Both the position numbers and the translations under genes were made by a program. From Planctomycetota bacterium (GTDB taxonomy: Bacteria > Planctomycetota > UBA1135 > UBA2386): a stretch of 64,000 nucleotides of DNA. The notes beneath the pieces are model-generated. The model searched no databases and was not told the origin of the DNA. It saw nothing but the letters and a program-made list of their open reading frames with translations. The DNA lies in the NCBI GenBank assembly GCA_016794425.1, contig JAEUHR010000046.1, forward strand, positions 1 through 64,000, given 5' to 3'. Every line of letters begins with the position of its first letter. Position 1 is the first letter of the stretch. This document shows, piece by piece, positions 51,664 to 60,781 of the stretch.

Positions 51664-52506
51664 TCACGGGACGAACAGGCAGTCGCGGCCGAGCCGGCGC
51701 ACCGGCTCGCCGGCGGCATCGGTCGGACCGAGCCCCGCGACTTCGATCGCGTGGCCGCCGCGGCGCAGCGCCGCCGCCAACGCGACGATCGGTGGCGTCG
51801 CCGGCGCCAGCACCAGCGGGCCGCCGCCGGCCAGCAGTTCGGCCGCCAGCGCCGCGAACCGCACGCCGGCCGCGAAGTCGGCGCCGGCCGGAGCGAGGTC
51901 GAAGCCGGTCGGAGCCGGCACGTTCGCCGGAGCGAACGCGACCGCGCGCGCCACCGGCCGGTGGTTGGCGATGCCGTTGCGCAGCTTGTGCTGCGCCAGT
52001 TCGGCGCCGAGTGCGCGCGCTTCGTCGCGCAGCGCCGCGAGGTCGATCAGCACCGCCAGCCGGCCGGCGTCGGCCGGCGCGGCGCGGTCGCGCGGCGCCG
52101 GGGTGGCAGCGACCGGCGGGCGCGGGTCCGGCGTCGGCGTGCGCGGCCGGTCGTCGGCGCGCGGTTCGTGGCGGTGCCCGCGGTTGTCGCGGTGGCGTTC
52201 GCCGCGGTCGTCGCGCCGGGGACGATCGTCGCGCCCGCCGCCCCGATCGCCGTCGTCGCGGCGCGGCCGTTCGTCGCGGCGTTCGTCGCGGCGGCTGTCG
52301 TGGTCGCGGCGGTCGTGCCGCGGGCGCTCGTCGCGCGGGTGCCGCTCGCGCGGCGGGGCGGGGCGCGGGTCGCGGTCGGCCGGCGGTGGCGGCGGTTCGG
52401 CCGGCGGTGGGACCTCGCGCGCGCGTTCGGGCGCGGGGGGCTTCGGCGCGCGGGGCGGCGTCGGGGGCACGTCGGGTCCGAAGATGTTGGCGCCGAAGTC
52501 GGTCAT
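51664..52506 (-). CDS. Protein with Pro-rich and Arg/Asp-rich disordered arm and degenerate NYN-like domain
   Basis: A 280-residue protein in two parts. Residues 14-140 are low-complexity: first Pro-rich, then long runs of RD, RR and HD combinations, plainly disordered. From about 148 the pattern AVLIDLAALRDEARAL, ARAVAFAP, GADFAAGVRFAALAAELL, PLVLAPATPPIVALAAALRRGGHAIEVAGLG follows the NYN/LabA (PIN-like nuclease) fold. Only the first Asp is clearly kept, so nuclease activity is doubtful. It may bind RNA. TAGCTT lies nine bases before the ATG. Confidence 0.72.
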   Translation of the reverse strand: MTDFGANIFGPDVPPTPPRAPKPPAPERAREVPPPAEPPPPPADRDPRPAPPRERHPRDERPRHDRRDHDSRRDERRDERPRRDDGDRGGGRDDRPRRDDRGERHRDNRGHRHEPRADDRPRTPTPDPRPPVAATPAPRDRAAPADAGRLAVLIDLAALRDEARALGAELAQHKLRNGIANHRPVARAVAFAPANVPAPTGFDLAPAGADFAAGVRFAALAAELLAGGGPLVLAPATPPIVALAAALRRGGHAIEVAGLGPTDAAGEPVRRLGRDCLFVP

Positions 52507-52515
52507 GCAGGCGGC

Positions 52516-52521
52516 AAGCTA
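52516..52521 (-). promoter_or_regulatory. Putative -10 hexamer TAGCTT for the NYN-like gene
   Basis: TAGCTT on the minus strand, nine bases before the ATG at 52506; leaderless-type spacing. Confidence 0.35.
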
Positions 52522-52692
52522 GCAGAGGGGCTGCGGACCGGCCACGGCGCCGACTTTTTGGCCCTCCGCACTTGTCGCCAACGCCGCCGCCCGCTTGCAT
52601 CTGCGAGCGACAGCCCCTTTCGAATCCGACCGCTGCGACGCCGGTCCGTCCCGGTTCCGCGCCGCGGTGGGTCAAGCCCGAGGAACCCCCGA

Positions 52693-53121
52693 GTGAACGC
52701 TCGTCAAGCTCTCCTGTCCCTCTCCGTTCTGGCCGCGACGACGCTGACGTCGTGCGGCACCCTGAATCGCGCCGGCAAGGATGCGTTCGTCGGCGTGCTG
52801 ACCGTCGTGCCGGTGCTGCCGATCTACGGCGGCGCCACCGACGGCTACACGTCGGCCAAGGCCGTGCGAACCGGCCTCGAAAGTGGCTCGGCGGTCGAGG
52901 TGCTCGCGTTCCCGTTCACCTTCGCCTACCACACGTTCGAGCACTTCGTGTACGGCATCGTGCACATCGTCGACTTCCCGCTGTGCCTGTTCTACGGCGC
53001 CGCGGAGCTGCACCCCTACGGCCCCGAGATCAAGCCGCTCGACTTCTACCAGGGCACGTGGTTCGACCACGGCGGCAAGAGCGGCACCGACGCGCAGACC
53101 GGCGAGCCCCAGGCGCAGTGA
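52693..53121 (+). CDS. Small exported lipoprotein
   Basis: A 142-residue lipoprotein with signal LSVLAATTLTSCG (lipobox LTSC). The mature part has a hydrophobic middle (VVPVLPIYGGATDGYTSAK) and an aromatic segment (FPFTFAYHTFEHFVYGIVHIVDFPLCLFYGAAE) typical of YceK/DUF1375-like outer-membrane-associated lipoproteins. GTG start with AGGA eight bases upstream. Function unknown. Confidence 0.75.
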   Translation: MNARQALLSLSVLAATTLTSCGTLNRAGKDAFVGVLTVVPVLPIYGGATDGYTSAKAVRTGLESGSAVEVLAFPFTFAYHTFEHFVYGIVHIVDFPLCLFYGAAELHPYGPEIKPLDFYQGTWFDHGGKSGTDAQTGEPQAQ

Positions 53122-53172
53122 CGCGTCAGGCCGCGGCGCGGCCGCGGCATCCGGGACCGCGCGGCGGCTGCT

Positions 53173-54048
53173 TCAGCGGCCGGACGCGCGCGGTTCCTGC
53201 AGCAGGCGTTCGGCGTAGAGTGGCAGGCTCTGCACGAGCGCCAGCGCGTCCGCCGGATCGGCGGCTGCGCGTTCGTCGATCGCGGTGGTGAGCTGCCGCA
53301 GCAGCGAACCGGCGGCCGTGTCGGGCTCGGCCTCGGCGACCATCGCGGCCAGGTTGGCGCGCGCGCGCGCGACGAGCTCGGCCGCGGCGCCGGTGACCAC
53401 CGGCGGCCGCCAGTCGGCGAAGTAGAGCGTGCGCAGCGATTGCGCCTGCGCGCGGTTGCCGTCGAGTTCGGCGCGCAGCACCTCGGCGGCGTAGAGCCGC
53501 TCGGTGGCGCGGGCTTCGTCGCCGCGGCCACGGTCGGCGATCGCGGCCATGCGCTGGCGCCAGCGGTCGCGCTGGCTCGGGCCGATCTGGTCGAGCCACC
53601 ACGCCTGCGCGGTTGGCACCGCGGGACGCAGCGCCGGCAGCCGGCCGGCGTCGGTGTTCAGTGTGGCGAGCACGTCCTTCGGCGTGCCGCGCACGCGGGC
53701 CAGCAGTTCCTGGCTCGGCAGCGGTGTCGCCATCGCTGCGAACGCCGCGCGCAGCGGCGTCGGCGCGTCGGCCACCGGCGGCGCCTGGACACCCGGCACC
53801 TGCAGGCGCTGCAGTTCGAGCAGCCGCGCCGCCGCGATCCAGCGCTCGCCGTTGCCGGGCCGCGCCGTCGCCGCGAGCCGCTGGTAGGCCGCCGTCGCCG
53901 CCGCCACGTCGAGGTCGAGGATCTCGCCGAGCCAGGCCTCGTGCAGCGCGGTCTCCGTCTCGGGTTCTTGCGCGCGCGCCGGCGCGCCGGCGAGCGCCAG
54001 CGCGCCGCCGAGCAGCCAGGCCGCCGCGTTCCCGCGCCGCGCCGTCAC
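53173..54048 (-). CDS. Exported protein coupled to a two-component system
   Basis: A 291-residue protein of unknown family with a signal peptide at about 1-26 (WLLGGALALAGAPARA). The mature part is almost wholly alpha-helical with a TPR-like run (AAYQRLAATARPGNGERWIAAARLLELQRL). Its GTG start overlaps the response regulator stop by four bases, so it is third in the operon kinase-regulator-this gene; it may modulate the sensor from the periplasm. The helical character recalls the sensor part of the kinase. Confidence 0.78.
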   Translation of the reverse strand: MTARRGNAAAWLLGGALALAGAPARAQEPETETALHEAWLGEILDLDVAAATAAYQRLAATARPGNGERWIAAARLLELQRLQVPGVQAPPVADAPTPLRAAFAAMATPLPSQELLARVRGTPKDVLATLNTDAGRLPALRPAVPTAQAWWLDQIGPSQRDRWRQRMAAIADRGRGDEARATERLYAAEVLRAELDGNRAQAQSLRTLYFADWRPPVVTGAAAELVARARANLAAMVAEAEPDTAAGSLLRQLTTAIDERAAADPADALALVQSLPLYAERLLQEPRASGR

Positions 54049-54782
54049 GTGCCCTCCGTCGACTCGGTCTCGAACCGGTAGCCGAGTCCGTGCACGGTGA
54101 CGACGTGCACCGGGTTCTCGACGTCGCGTTCGACCTTCTTGCGCAGCCGCGCGATGTGGTTGTCGACCGTGCGCGTCGTCGGCAGGTGCACGTAGCCCCA
54201 GACCTTGCGCAGCAGGTCCTGGCGGCTGACGACCTCGCCGCGGTGTTCGACCAGCATGCGCAGGATCTCGGCCTCGTAGCGCGACAGCTGGTGCTCCTGG
54301 CCGTCGCGCGCGACCGTGAAGCGGCGCCAGTCGATCGTCAGATCGGCGAACTGCATCACGCCGCCGAGCGCGGTCTTGTCGCCGGCGCCGGCCTTGGCGC
54401 CGGCCTGCGTGCGGCGCAGCACCGCGCGGATGCGGGCGGTCAGTTCGCTGAGGCCGAACGGCTTCGTCACGTAGTCGTCGGCGCCGAGCTCGAGGCCCTG
54501 CACCTTGTCGCCGTCCTGGCCGCGCGCCGACACGATGATCACCGGCGTCTCGCTGCCGGTGTCGCGCAGGTGGCGCAGCACCTCGGTGCCGGGCATGCCG
54601 GGCAGCATCAGGTCGAGCAGGATCAGCGCCGGCCGGCTGTCGCGCACGCGCCGCAGCCCTTCGGTGCCGTCGGCGGCGGTCTCGACCTTGTAGCCCTCGA
54701 GTTCGAGGTTGTGCTTCAGGCCGGCGCGCAGGTCGGGTTCGTCCTCGACGACGAGGATCAGGGTCTCGGAGAGCGTGCTCAT
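54045..54782 (-). CDS. OmpR/PhoB-family response regulator
   Basis: A 245-residue regulator with receiver (acidic pair EDE at 13-15, Asp57 in LILLDLMLPG, Lys107 in VTKPFG) and winged-helix DNA-binding domain (RYEAEILRMLVEHRGEVVSRQDLLRKVWG, then RTVDNHIARLRKKVE and HGLGYRF). Its ATG lies inside the kinase-gene stop overlap (ATGA). Target genes are not evident; a coupled exported protein follows. Confidence 0.95.
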   Translation of the reverse strand: MSTLSETLILVVEDEPDLRAGLKHNLELEGYKVETAADGTEGLRRVRDSRPALILLDLMLPGMPGTEVLRHLRDTGSETPVIIVSARGQDGDKVQGLELGADDYVTKPFGLSELTARIRAVLRRTQAGAKAGAGDKTALGGVMQFADLTIDWRRFTVARDGQEHQLSRYEAEILRMLVEHRGEVVSRQDLLRKVWGYVHLPTTRTVDNHIARLRKKVERDVENPVHVVTVHGLGYRFETESTEGT

Positions 54783-56941
54783 GTTCGGACGGTGGTCGCG
54801 GGTCGGGACGGCGGCGTGTCGGCCGCGAGCGGCAACCACAGCCGCACCACGGTGCCGCCGCCGTCGCGGTGGTGGGCGCTGACGTCGCCGCCGTGCGCGC
54901 GCGCGAAGTGGCGCACGAGGCTGAGGCCGAGGCCGGCGCCGCGTACCTCGCCGGCGTTGCGGGCGCGGTGGAAGCCCTCGAACACGCGCTCGAGTTCGTC
55001 GTCGGGGATGCCGCGGCCGCGGTCGCGGACCTCGACGACGGCGCGATCGCCGACGCTCTGCAGCTCGAGTTCGATCTCGTGGTCGGTGTCGCCGTCGCGC
55101 GCGTACTTGGCCGCGTTCTCGAGCAGGTTGACGATCGCGCTCTCGCCGGCGTTGCGGTCGCAGCGCACGGTCACGCCGGCCGGCAGCGTCTCGACCAGGA
55201 TCGCGCCGCGCGCTTCGAGGTGCGGCGTGTAGGCCTCGCAGACCGTGCGCAGCAGGTCGCCGAGGTCGATCGTGGTCGGCGTGTAGGACAGCGTGCCGAC
55301 CTGCTGGCGCGAGAAGTCCAGGATGCGCTGGATCAGCAGCGTCAGCCGTTCGGACTCGCGCGCGATGATGCCGCCGAACTCGGCCGCCTGCCGTTCGTCG
55401 CGCGCGCGGCCCATGCCGAGCGTCTCGCCGTACATGCGGATCAGCGCCAGCGGCGTCTTCAGTTCGTGCGAGACGCGCGACACCAGGTCGATCTTCAGCG
55501 CCGCCAGTTCGGCTTCGCGCGACGCCGACCGCCACAGCCACAGCGCGCCGCCGACCGCGGTCGCGAACAGCGCCACCAGCAGCGCCGCCCGGTTCTGCGC
55601 CGCCGCGCGCGCGTCGGCGACGATGCGGTCGACGTCGGCCGGGTAGGCGTGCAGGTGCAGGCCGTGGCGCTGCAGCGACGGCGGCACGAAGTCGCCGGGC
55701 ACCGATGCCGGCGGCGGCACCAGGGCGGCGCCGACCTCGTCGTGGATCGCCAGCGTGAAGGTGGCCTGCTGGCCGACGAACGGCTGCAGCGCCGGTCCGA
55801 GCAGCGTGTCGAGGTCGAGGTGCAGACCGACGTGCTGGCAGCGGAAGCGCTCCTGTTCGAGCACCGTCGCCGCGCGCACGGCCAGCAGCGTCGTGCGCCC
55901 CGACAGCGTCGACACGATGCGTTCGTCGGCCGACGCGGCGGTGGCGTCGGCGTCGGCCGGGGCGCGCATGCGCCGCAGCCGCAGGCCGAACTTCAGCACC
56001 AGGTCGTAGGCGCCGGCGAACGTGCGCGAGTGCGCGCGCTGCCGTTCTTCGGCCAGCAGGACCGTGGCTTCGGCGTGCTCGGCGGAGTCGGGGCCGATCG
56101 CGGTGCAGAGCCGCGCGGCGACCGCGCTCAGCAGGCCGTCGGCGAGGTGGTCGCGGCGGCTGCCGGCGATCGTGCGCAGCAGCTTGACGCGGTCGGCGTC
56201 GCTGCCGAGTTCGGCCAGCGCGGCTTCGGCCAGCAGCAGGAGCGGCCACGTGTCCGCGTCGAGCCGGCCGGCACGCGCGTTCTGGCCGAAGCGACCGATG
56301 CGTTCGAACTGCTCGCGCGCCGCCGCCGGATTGCCGAGCTTCTTCAGCACGGTGCCGAGACGGAAGCGCAGCGCGACCTCGGCGTCGTCGGCGTCGGCGC
56401 GGCGGCCGGTGCGCGACGCCGTCGGTGGCTCGGGCGGCTGCGCCAGCTGGTGTTCGAGCAGTGCCTGCGCCTGCGCGAGCTCGCCGTGGCTCAGCAGCAG
56501 GTCGACGGCCTGCAGCGTCGCCGCCGTCGTGCCGTCGCCGCCGCGGTGGCGCGCGTCGCGGCCGAACGGCAGGTGCAGGCTCGCCGGCGGCGGCACTGGC
56601 CACACCAGCGCCAGCTGCGCGTCCAGCAGCACGATGTCGAGCAGACTCGCGGTGGCCTCGTCGCGCTGCAGCTGCAGCACGGCGCGCACCGGCCCCTGCT
56701 CGGCGACCAGCCGTTCGGTTGCCGCCTGCAGCGCCGGCAGTTCCTGGTCGAAGCGGCGGTCGATCGCCTGGGCGGCGCTGTGCAGGAACTGGCGCGCTTC
56801 GCGCTCGAGCGCGGCCTGCGCCTCGGCGCCGCTGCGGCGCAGCTCGGTCCAGCCCAGCACCGCCAGCACGGCCAGCGGCACCAGGAACGTGCACAGCGCG
56901 AGCAGGTGGCGGCGGCTGAAGCGCGAGGGCTGGGACGGCAT
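54779..56941 (-). CDS. Sensor histidine kinase with large periplasmic helical domain
   Basis: A 720-residue kinase. TM1 is at about 10-32 and TM2 at about 449-471, leaving more than 400 residues outside. This part is mostly helical with a TPR-like stretch (LRFRLGTVLKKLGNPAAAREQFERIGRFG). The HisKA box has His492 (SRVSHELKTPLALIRMYG). The ATPase shows NLLENAAKYA, VRDRGRGIPDDEL and GAGLGLSLV. No HAMP domain is evident. The ATG at 56941 fits the membrane anchor; an open frame upstream is Arg-rich and not coding. Coupled to the regulator. Confidence 0.92.
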   Translation of the reverse strand: MPSQPSRFSRRHLLALCTFLVPLAVLAVLGWTELRRSGAEAQAALEREARQFLHSAAQAIDRRFDQELPALQAATERLVAEQGPVRAVLQLQRDEATASLLDIVLLDAQLALVWPVPPPASLHLPFGRDARHRGGDGTTAATLQAVDLLLSHGELAQAQALLEHQLAQPPEPPTASRTGRRADADDAEVALRFRLGTVLKKLGNPAAAREQFERIGRFGQNARAGRLDADTWPLLLLAEAALAELGSDADRVKLLRTIAGSRRDHLADGLLSAVAARLCTAIGPDSAEHAEATVLLAEERQRAHSRTFAGAYDLVLKFGLRLRRMRAPADADATAASADERIVSTLSGRTTLLAVRAATVLEQERFRCQHVGLHLDLDTLLGPALQPFVGQQATFTLAIHDEVGAALVPPPASVPGDFVPPSLQRHGLHLHAYPADVDRIVADARAAAQNRAALLVALFATAVGGALWLWRSASREAELAALKIDLVSRVSHELKTPLALIRMYGETLGMGRARDERQAAEFGGIIARESERLTLLIQRILDFSRQQVGTLSYTPTTIDLGDLLRTVCEAYTPHLEARGAILVETLPAGVTVRCDRNAGESAIVNLLENAAKYARDGDTDHEIELELQSVGDRAVVEVRDRGRGIPDDELERVFEGFHRARNAGEVRGAGLGLSLVRHFARAHGGDVSAHHRDGGGTVVRLWLPLAADTPPSRPATTVRT

Positions 56942-57019
56942 GGGGGCGCGGCCGGGCCGCAGGGCGCCGCAGCGTAGCGCGCGCGCCGGCCGCGAGACAG
57001 ACGCGGCGCCGTACGTGCC

Positions 57020-57075
57020 GCGGGCCGCGCACCGGCGCGGCCCGCAGGCGGTCACCGTCGGACCGGGTCCGACGG
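57020..57075 (-). terminator. Tandem hairpins after the secreted protein gene
   Basis: Two perfect hairpins: 57055-57075 (nine pairs, loop CGG) and 57020-57045 (eleven pairs, loop ACCG). Both lie downstream of the stop of the gene ending at 57090. There is no T-run, so they may act as processing barriers or terminate by another route. Confidence 0.45.
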
Positions 57076-57089
57076 CTCGACCCGATCGA

Positions 57090-58571
57090 TCACTGCACGG
57101 TCATCGTCAGCGTGTCCGTCAGCGTCAGGTCGAGCAGGTCCGGGCACGGGCCGCCGGGCGGCGTGAACAGGTCCAGACCCTGCGCGACGATCGGCAGGCC
57201 CAGCGTCGCCCACGACGGGTTCAGGTCCAGCGTGAACGCCGGGCCGTTCGGCAGCAGCACCGGCGCCGGCGAGACGCCGAGCGTGCAGGCGCAGTTGGCG
57301 AACACGAAGCTCAGCGGGATGCCGCTGAACGTGACGTCCAGCGCGATCAGCGACGCGAAGCCGGTCGTGTTCCGCATCTCGAAGAACACCTTCGTGTTCT
57401 GCTCGCCGTTGCCGGTGCCGATCAGGCGCGCCGGGCCGCAGCTCGTCGCGACGCTCTGGATCGTCGACGGCTTGCCGATGAAGGCGATGCCGCGGAAGGC
57501 CGTGTTGGTCGGGGCGGTGCGCAGCGACGTCACGGTCGGCGCCGGGCCGACCGTGTTGGCGACGGTGTCGGTCGCGGTCACGATCTGCGTCGTCGAGCCG
57601 GAGTTCGCGATCGCCCACAGCTGGGCTTGGCCGCCGACCACGTGGCCGGTGACGCCACGGCAGCCGGAGGTCGCCGACAGCGCCATCGTGTAGACCTTGG
57701 TCCAGGTGCCGGCCACGTTGACCCACTTCTGGATGCCGCCAGCGCCGTTGACCGCGTCGTCGGCGACGTAGACGGTCTGCGGATCGGCCCAGAACATGTC
57801 GTAGTTCGAGGCCGAGTTCGCCACCGTCGGGAAGCCGTTCAGCAGCGTGATGCTCTCGGTGCTGATCGGCAGGCCGCTGGCGCCCACCTGCGCGACGCCC
57901 TGGACCGAGCCCGAAGCCTGGGTCACGTAGAGGTTGTCGTGGTAGATGTCGATGTGCCGGATGTTGCCGGCCGCGATCAGCGTCGAGGTCAGGTCGCCGA
58001 GGTTGGCGACGTAGCGCACGCCGCCGCCGGTGGTGCTGAACACCGGGCTCGTGGTCCAGAAGCGCGTGCCGTTGTCACTGACGACGCCGCGGATGTTGCC
58101 ATTGGCCCCGCCGCTGGCCGAGTAGGCGTCGGTGATCGCCGTGGTGGTGTCGATCAAGCCGGTCAGGATGTCGAGCCGCGCGATCACGCGCGCCACCGGC
58201 GGATTGGCGCTCTGGGCGACGACCAGCGTGCCCGGTGCGGCGTCGTAGCCGCCCCAGGTCAGGTAGAAGCCGTTCGTCGACACGTTCAGCTGGCCTTCGC
58301 TGTTCGCGGTGCCCGAGCCGGTGCAGGCGAAGTTCGAACCCACGGCGCCGGTCGGCGCCGCGATGTCGGGTTGCACCGGCGTCGTGAAGGTGCCGTTCGG
58401 ATCCCACTCTTCGAGGAACGCCGCGGCGGCGGCGTTCGACAGCGGCGCGACGCCGTCGCCGTAGCGCAGCACGGCGATGCTGCCGATCGTCAGCGGCGAC
58501 TGCGCGAGCGAGAAGGAGGCGAGGAGGGTCGCTGCCAGGGGCAGCAGGGCAGGGCGGAGAGACTGGGTCAT
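57090..58571 (-). CDS. Secreted beta-propeller-like protein with planctomycete C-terminal module
   Basis: A 493-residue exported protein. Signal peptide 1-23 (LLPLAATLLASFSLAQ). The centre has propeller-like strands and repeated blocks of the kind NIRGVVSDNGTRFWTTSP, DLYVTQASGSVQGV and QLWAIANSG, low in charge and rich in Thr, Ser and Gly. The C-terminal 70 residues hold CACTLGVSPAP, LGLPIVAQGLDLF, PPGGPCPDLLDLTLTD and TMTV, a diverged form of the module at the end of the proteins at 3429-4145 and 4376-6607. Function unknown; probably envelope or extracellular. Confidence 0.82.
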   Translation of the reverse strand: MTQSLRPALLPLAATLLASFSLAQSPLTIGSIAVLRYGDGVAPLSNAAAAAFLEEWDPNGTFTTPVQPDIAAPTGAVGSNFACTGSGTANSEGQLNVSTNGFYLTWGGYDAAPGTLVVAQSANPPVARVIARLDILTGLIDTTTAITDAYSASGGANGNIRGVVSDNGTRFWTTSPVFSTTGGGVRYVANLGDLTSTLIAAGNIRHIDIYHDNLYVTQASGSVQGVAQVGASGLPISTESITLLNGFPTVANSASNYDMFWADPQTVYVADDAVNGAGGIQKWVNVAGTWTKVYTMALSATSGCRGVTGHVVGGQAQLWAIANSGSTTQIVTATDTVANTVGPAPTVTSLRTAPTNTAFRGIAFIGKPSTIQSVATSCGPARLIGTGNGEQNTKVFFEMRNTTGFASLIALDVTFSGIPLSFVFANCACTLGVSPAPVLLPNGPAFTLDLNPSWATLGLPIVAQGLDLFTPPGGPCPDLLDLTLTDTLTMTVQ

Positions 58572-58738
58572 CGTGGGTTGGACGAAGTGGGAAGGCGGAA
58601 CATCGAACACGATCGCGGCGCCGGAGTCGATTGCGTCACCGGGTGGTATGGACTGCTGCATCAATGCGCTGCGGCGTAGCCAGCGATGGCGGCCACGATG
58701 CCGGGCGCGTGTGCAGCCGGTGCCAACGCTGCGTGAAG

Positions 58739-60781
58739 CTACTCGCGCCGCAGCACGACGCGGCGCACGCGGATCGGTGCGGAGTTGTCCACAGCGCGTT
58801 CGAGCACCAGTCGAACTTCGCGTGGCGCCGTCAGTACGATCACCTCGTCCGGTGGAATCGCCGGTGGATCGACGGCCAGCGCACGAACCTCGCTCGGCGG
58901 CTCGACGGCGAGCCGCCAGCGGCCGGCCGGCACCGGCCACGCGAACTCCGCCCGCGCGCCGCGCAGTTCGAGTTCGGCGCCGCCGCCGGCTGCGGGCACG
59001 ACGACCGCGTCGCTTCCGTTCCACCAGGCGCCGACCTGTTGCAGTCCGGCGGCGGTCGCGGCTGCCACTGGCGAGTCCGGCGGTGGCGGCAGTCGGTGGT
59101 GCAGCAGCGGCCCCGGATAGCGCAGCGAACCGAACAGCAGCGCCGGGATCTCGATGCGCTCGGCGGTCGCGGCCACGCCGAGCCGGCCGTGCACGGCAAA
59201 CCACAGCGGTGCCGTGATCGCTTCGATGGCGCCGCGGCCGGGCGGGATCGCGTGCGAGCCGGCCGCGAAGCGCACGCAGCGATAGCCGGCGAGGAAGCGC
59301 GGGTCGTGCTCGAACTCGAGCGCGCTGACGAACACCGGCAGCGGCAGGCCCGGTGGTGGCCCCATCGAGATCAGGTCCGGCGCGCGGTCCATCACGTAGG
59401 CGCCGTTGCCGCGCAGGTGGCCCGGCGGCAGCGGCACGTCGCCGCGCGCCTTCACCGCGTGCAGCCAGTCGCGGTACGGCGTCGTCGCGATCGTGCGGTC
59501 GCACAGGCCGAGCATGTCGAGCGCCGGCAGCCGCGACCAGAACGGCACCGCGCCGGCGGCGTCGACGGCGAGCAGCGGCCGTTCGGCGGCGAATGCGCGC
59601 GCCAGCGCCGCGCCGACCGCCTGGCCGCGCCACTCCCAGACCTCGTGGCGCAGTTCGTGGCTCTGCGGATCGGTGCGCGCGGCGACCGTGCCCCACGCGG
59701 CGGTGGCGGCGCCGAGCCCCGCCAGCACCAGCGTGCGGCGCCACGCGGCGCCGGCGAACTCGCGCAGCGCGAGGCCGGCCAGCAGCGCCAGCGGCACCAG
59801 CGCGCCGTGCCAGAGCCGGCGGCCCGGAAAGTGGTCGCCGCCGATCGCCATCAGGTAGCCGCTCCACGCCAGCACCGGCAGCAGCAGCGCTGCCGCGAGC
59901 CAGCGCGTGCGCGGCCGCGCCAGCGCCACCAGCGCGCCGAGCAGCCCCGGCCACACCACGGCGGGCAACGCCGACGCTGCCGCCAGCACGTAGTCGACGC
60001 CGGCACCGCCGCGGCCGGGGTCGAACTCGGCCTTCACGTGCGCGGTGTTCGGCACCAGGTCGCCGTAGTAGGCGAGCCGGAACGCCAGCTGCGCTGCGAC
60101 CGCCGCGAGCGGCAGCGCCGCCAGCAGAGCGACGCGCCGCAGTGCATTCGCCGCGCCGGTGCGCAGCCACGCGATGCCGAGCACGGCGCCGGCCACCGCG
60201 ATCCACAGCGGGCTGTCCGGCCGCGTCCAGCACGCCAGCGCGAACGGCGCGCCGGCGGCGAACAGCGTGCGGCCGTTCGCCTGGTCGAGGTCGCGGCAGC
60301 GCAGCAGCGCGCCGAAGCCAGCGGCCAGGCACAAGAGCACCAGCGGGCCCTCGAGGCCGGCGAGCGTCCACGCCAGCACCGGCTGGCTCGCGGCGACCCA
60401 CAGCGGCGGCAGCGCCGCCAGCACCGCGGTGCGGCGGTCGTGCGGCGCGAGCGCGCGCGCCAGCAGCAGCAGCGCGCCGGCGGTGCAGGCGGCGCCGAGC
60501 GCGCGCGCCGCGGTGACGAGGTCGATGCCGAGCGCGCCGAGGCCTGCACAGGCGAGCACCCACAGCAGGTTGCTGTAGCCCTCGACCCGTTCGCCGTCGG
60601 TCCAGGTCAGGCCCTGGCCGTGCAGCAGGCGATCGGCGTAGCGCAGCGACACGAACGCGTCGTCGCTGACGAACGGCCACGCGAACGTCGCCTGCCACGC
60701 GGCCAGCACCAGCGCCGGCACCGCGGCGGCGAGCCACCAGCGGGCGCGCGCCGGGCCTGGGGTCGCGGCGATGCCGTTCAT
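58739..60781 (-). CDS. GT-C-type membrane glycosyltransferase (AftB-like)
   Basis: A 680-residue protein with about ten to twelve helices in the first 400 residues and a soluble C-terminal domain. The first loop has the Asp pair (D40/D41) in FVSDDAFVSLRYADRLLHGQGL, then RVEGYSNLLW, the pattern of polyprenyl-phosphate-sugar-dependent arabinosyl- and mannosyltransferases such as AftB. A role in envelope glycan or glycoprotein assembly is likely; donor sugar unknown. The ATG overlaps the NamZ stop (ATGA). Confidence 0.85.
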   Translation of the reverse strand: MNGIAATPGPARARWWLAAAVPALVLAAWQATFAWPFVSDDAFVSLRYADRLLHGQGLTWTDGERVEGYSNLLWVLACAGLGALGIDLVTAARALGAACTAGALLLLARALAPHDRRTAVLAALPPLWVAASQPVLAWTLAGLEGPLVLLCLAAGFGALLRCRDLDQANGRTLFAAGAPFALACWTRPDSPLWIAVAGAVLGIAWLRTGAANALRRVALLAALPLAAVAAQLAFRLAYYGDLVPNTAHVKAEFDPGRGGAGVDYVLAAASALPAVVWPGLLGALVALARPRTRWLAAALLLPVLAWSGYLMAIGGDHFPGRRLWHGALVPLALLAGLALREFAGAAWRRTLVLAGLGAATAAWGTVAARTDPQSHELRHEVWEWRGQAVGAALARAFAAERPLLAVDAAGAVPFWSRLPALDMLGLCDRTIATTPYRDWLHAVKARGDVPLPPGHLRGNGAYVMDRAPDLISMGPPPGLPLPVFVSALEFEHDPRFLAGYRCVRFAAGSHAIPPGRGAIEAITAPLWFAVHGRLGVAATAERIEIPALLFGSLRYPGPLLHHRLPPPPDSPVAAATAAGLQQVGAWWNGSDAVVVPAAGGGAELELRGARAEFAWPVPAGRWRLAVEPPSEVRALAVDPPAIPPDEVIVLTAPREVRLVLERAVDNSAPIRVRRVVLRRE

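Noticed and set aside
52100..52420. Arg/Asp repeats resembling a CRISPR or tandem repeat array
   Set aside because: There are no regular repeat-spacer units; the pattern is low-complexity coding sequence in a consistent frame.
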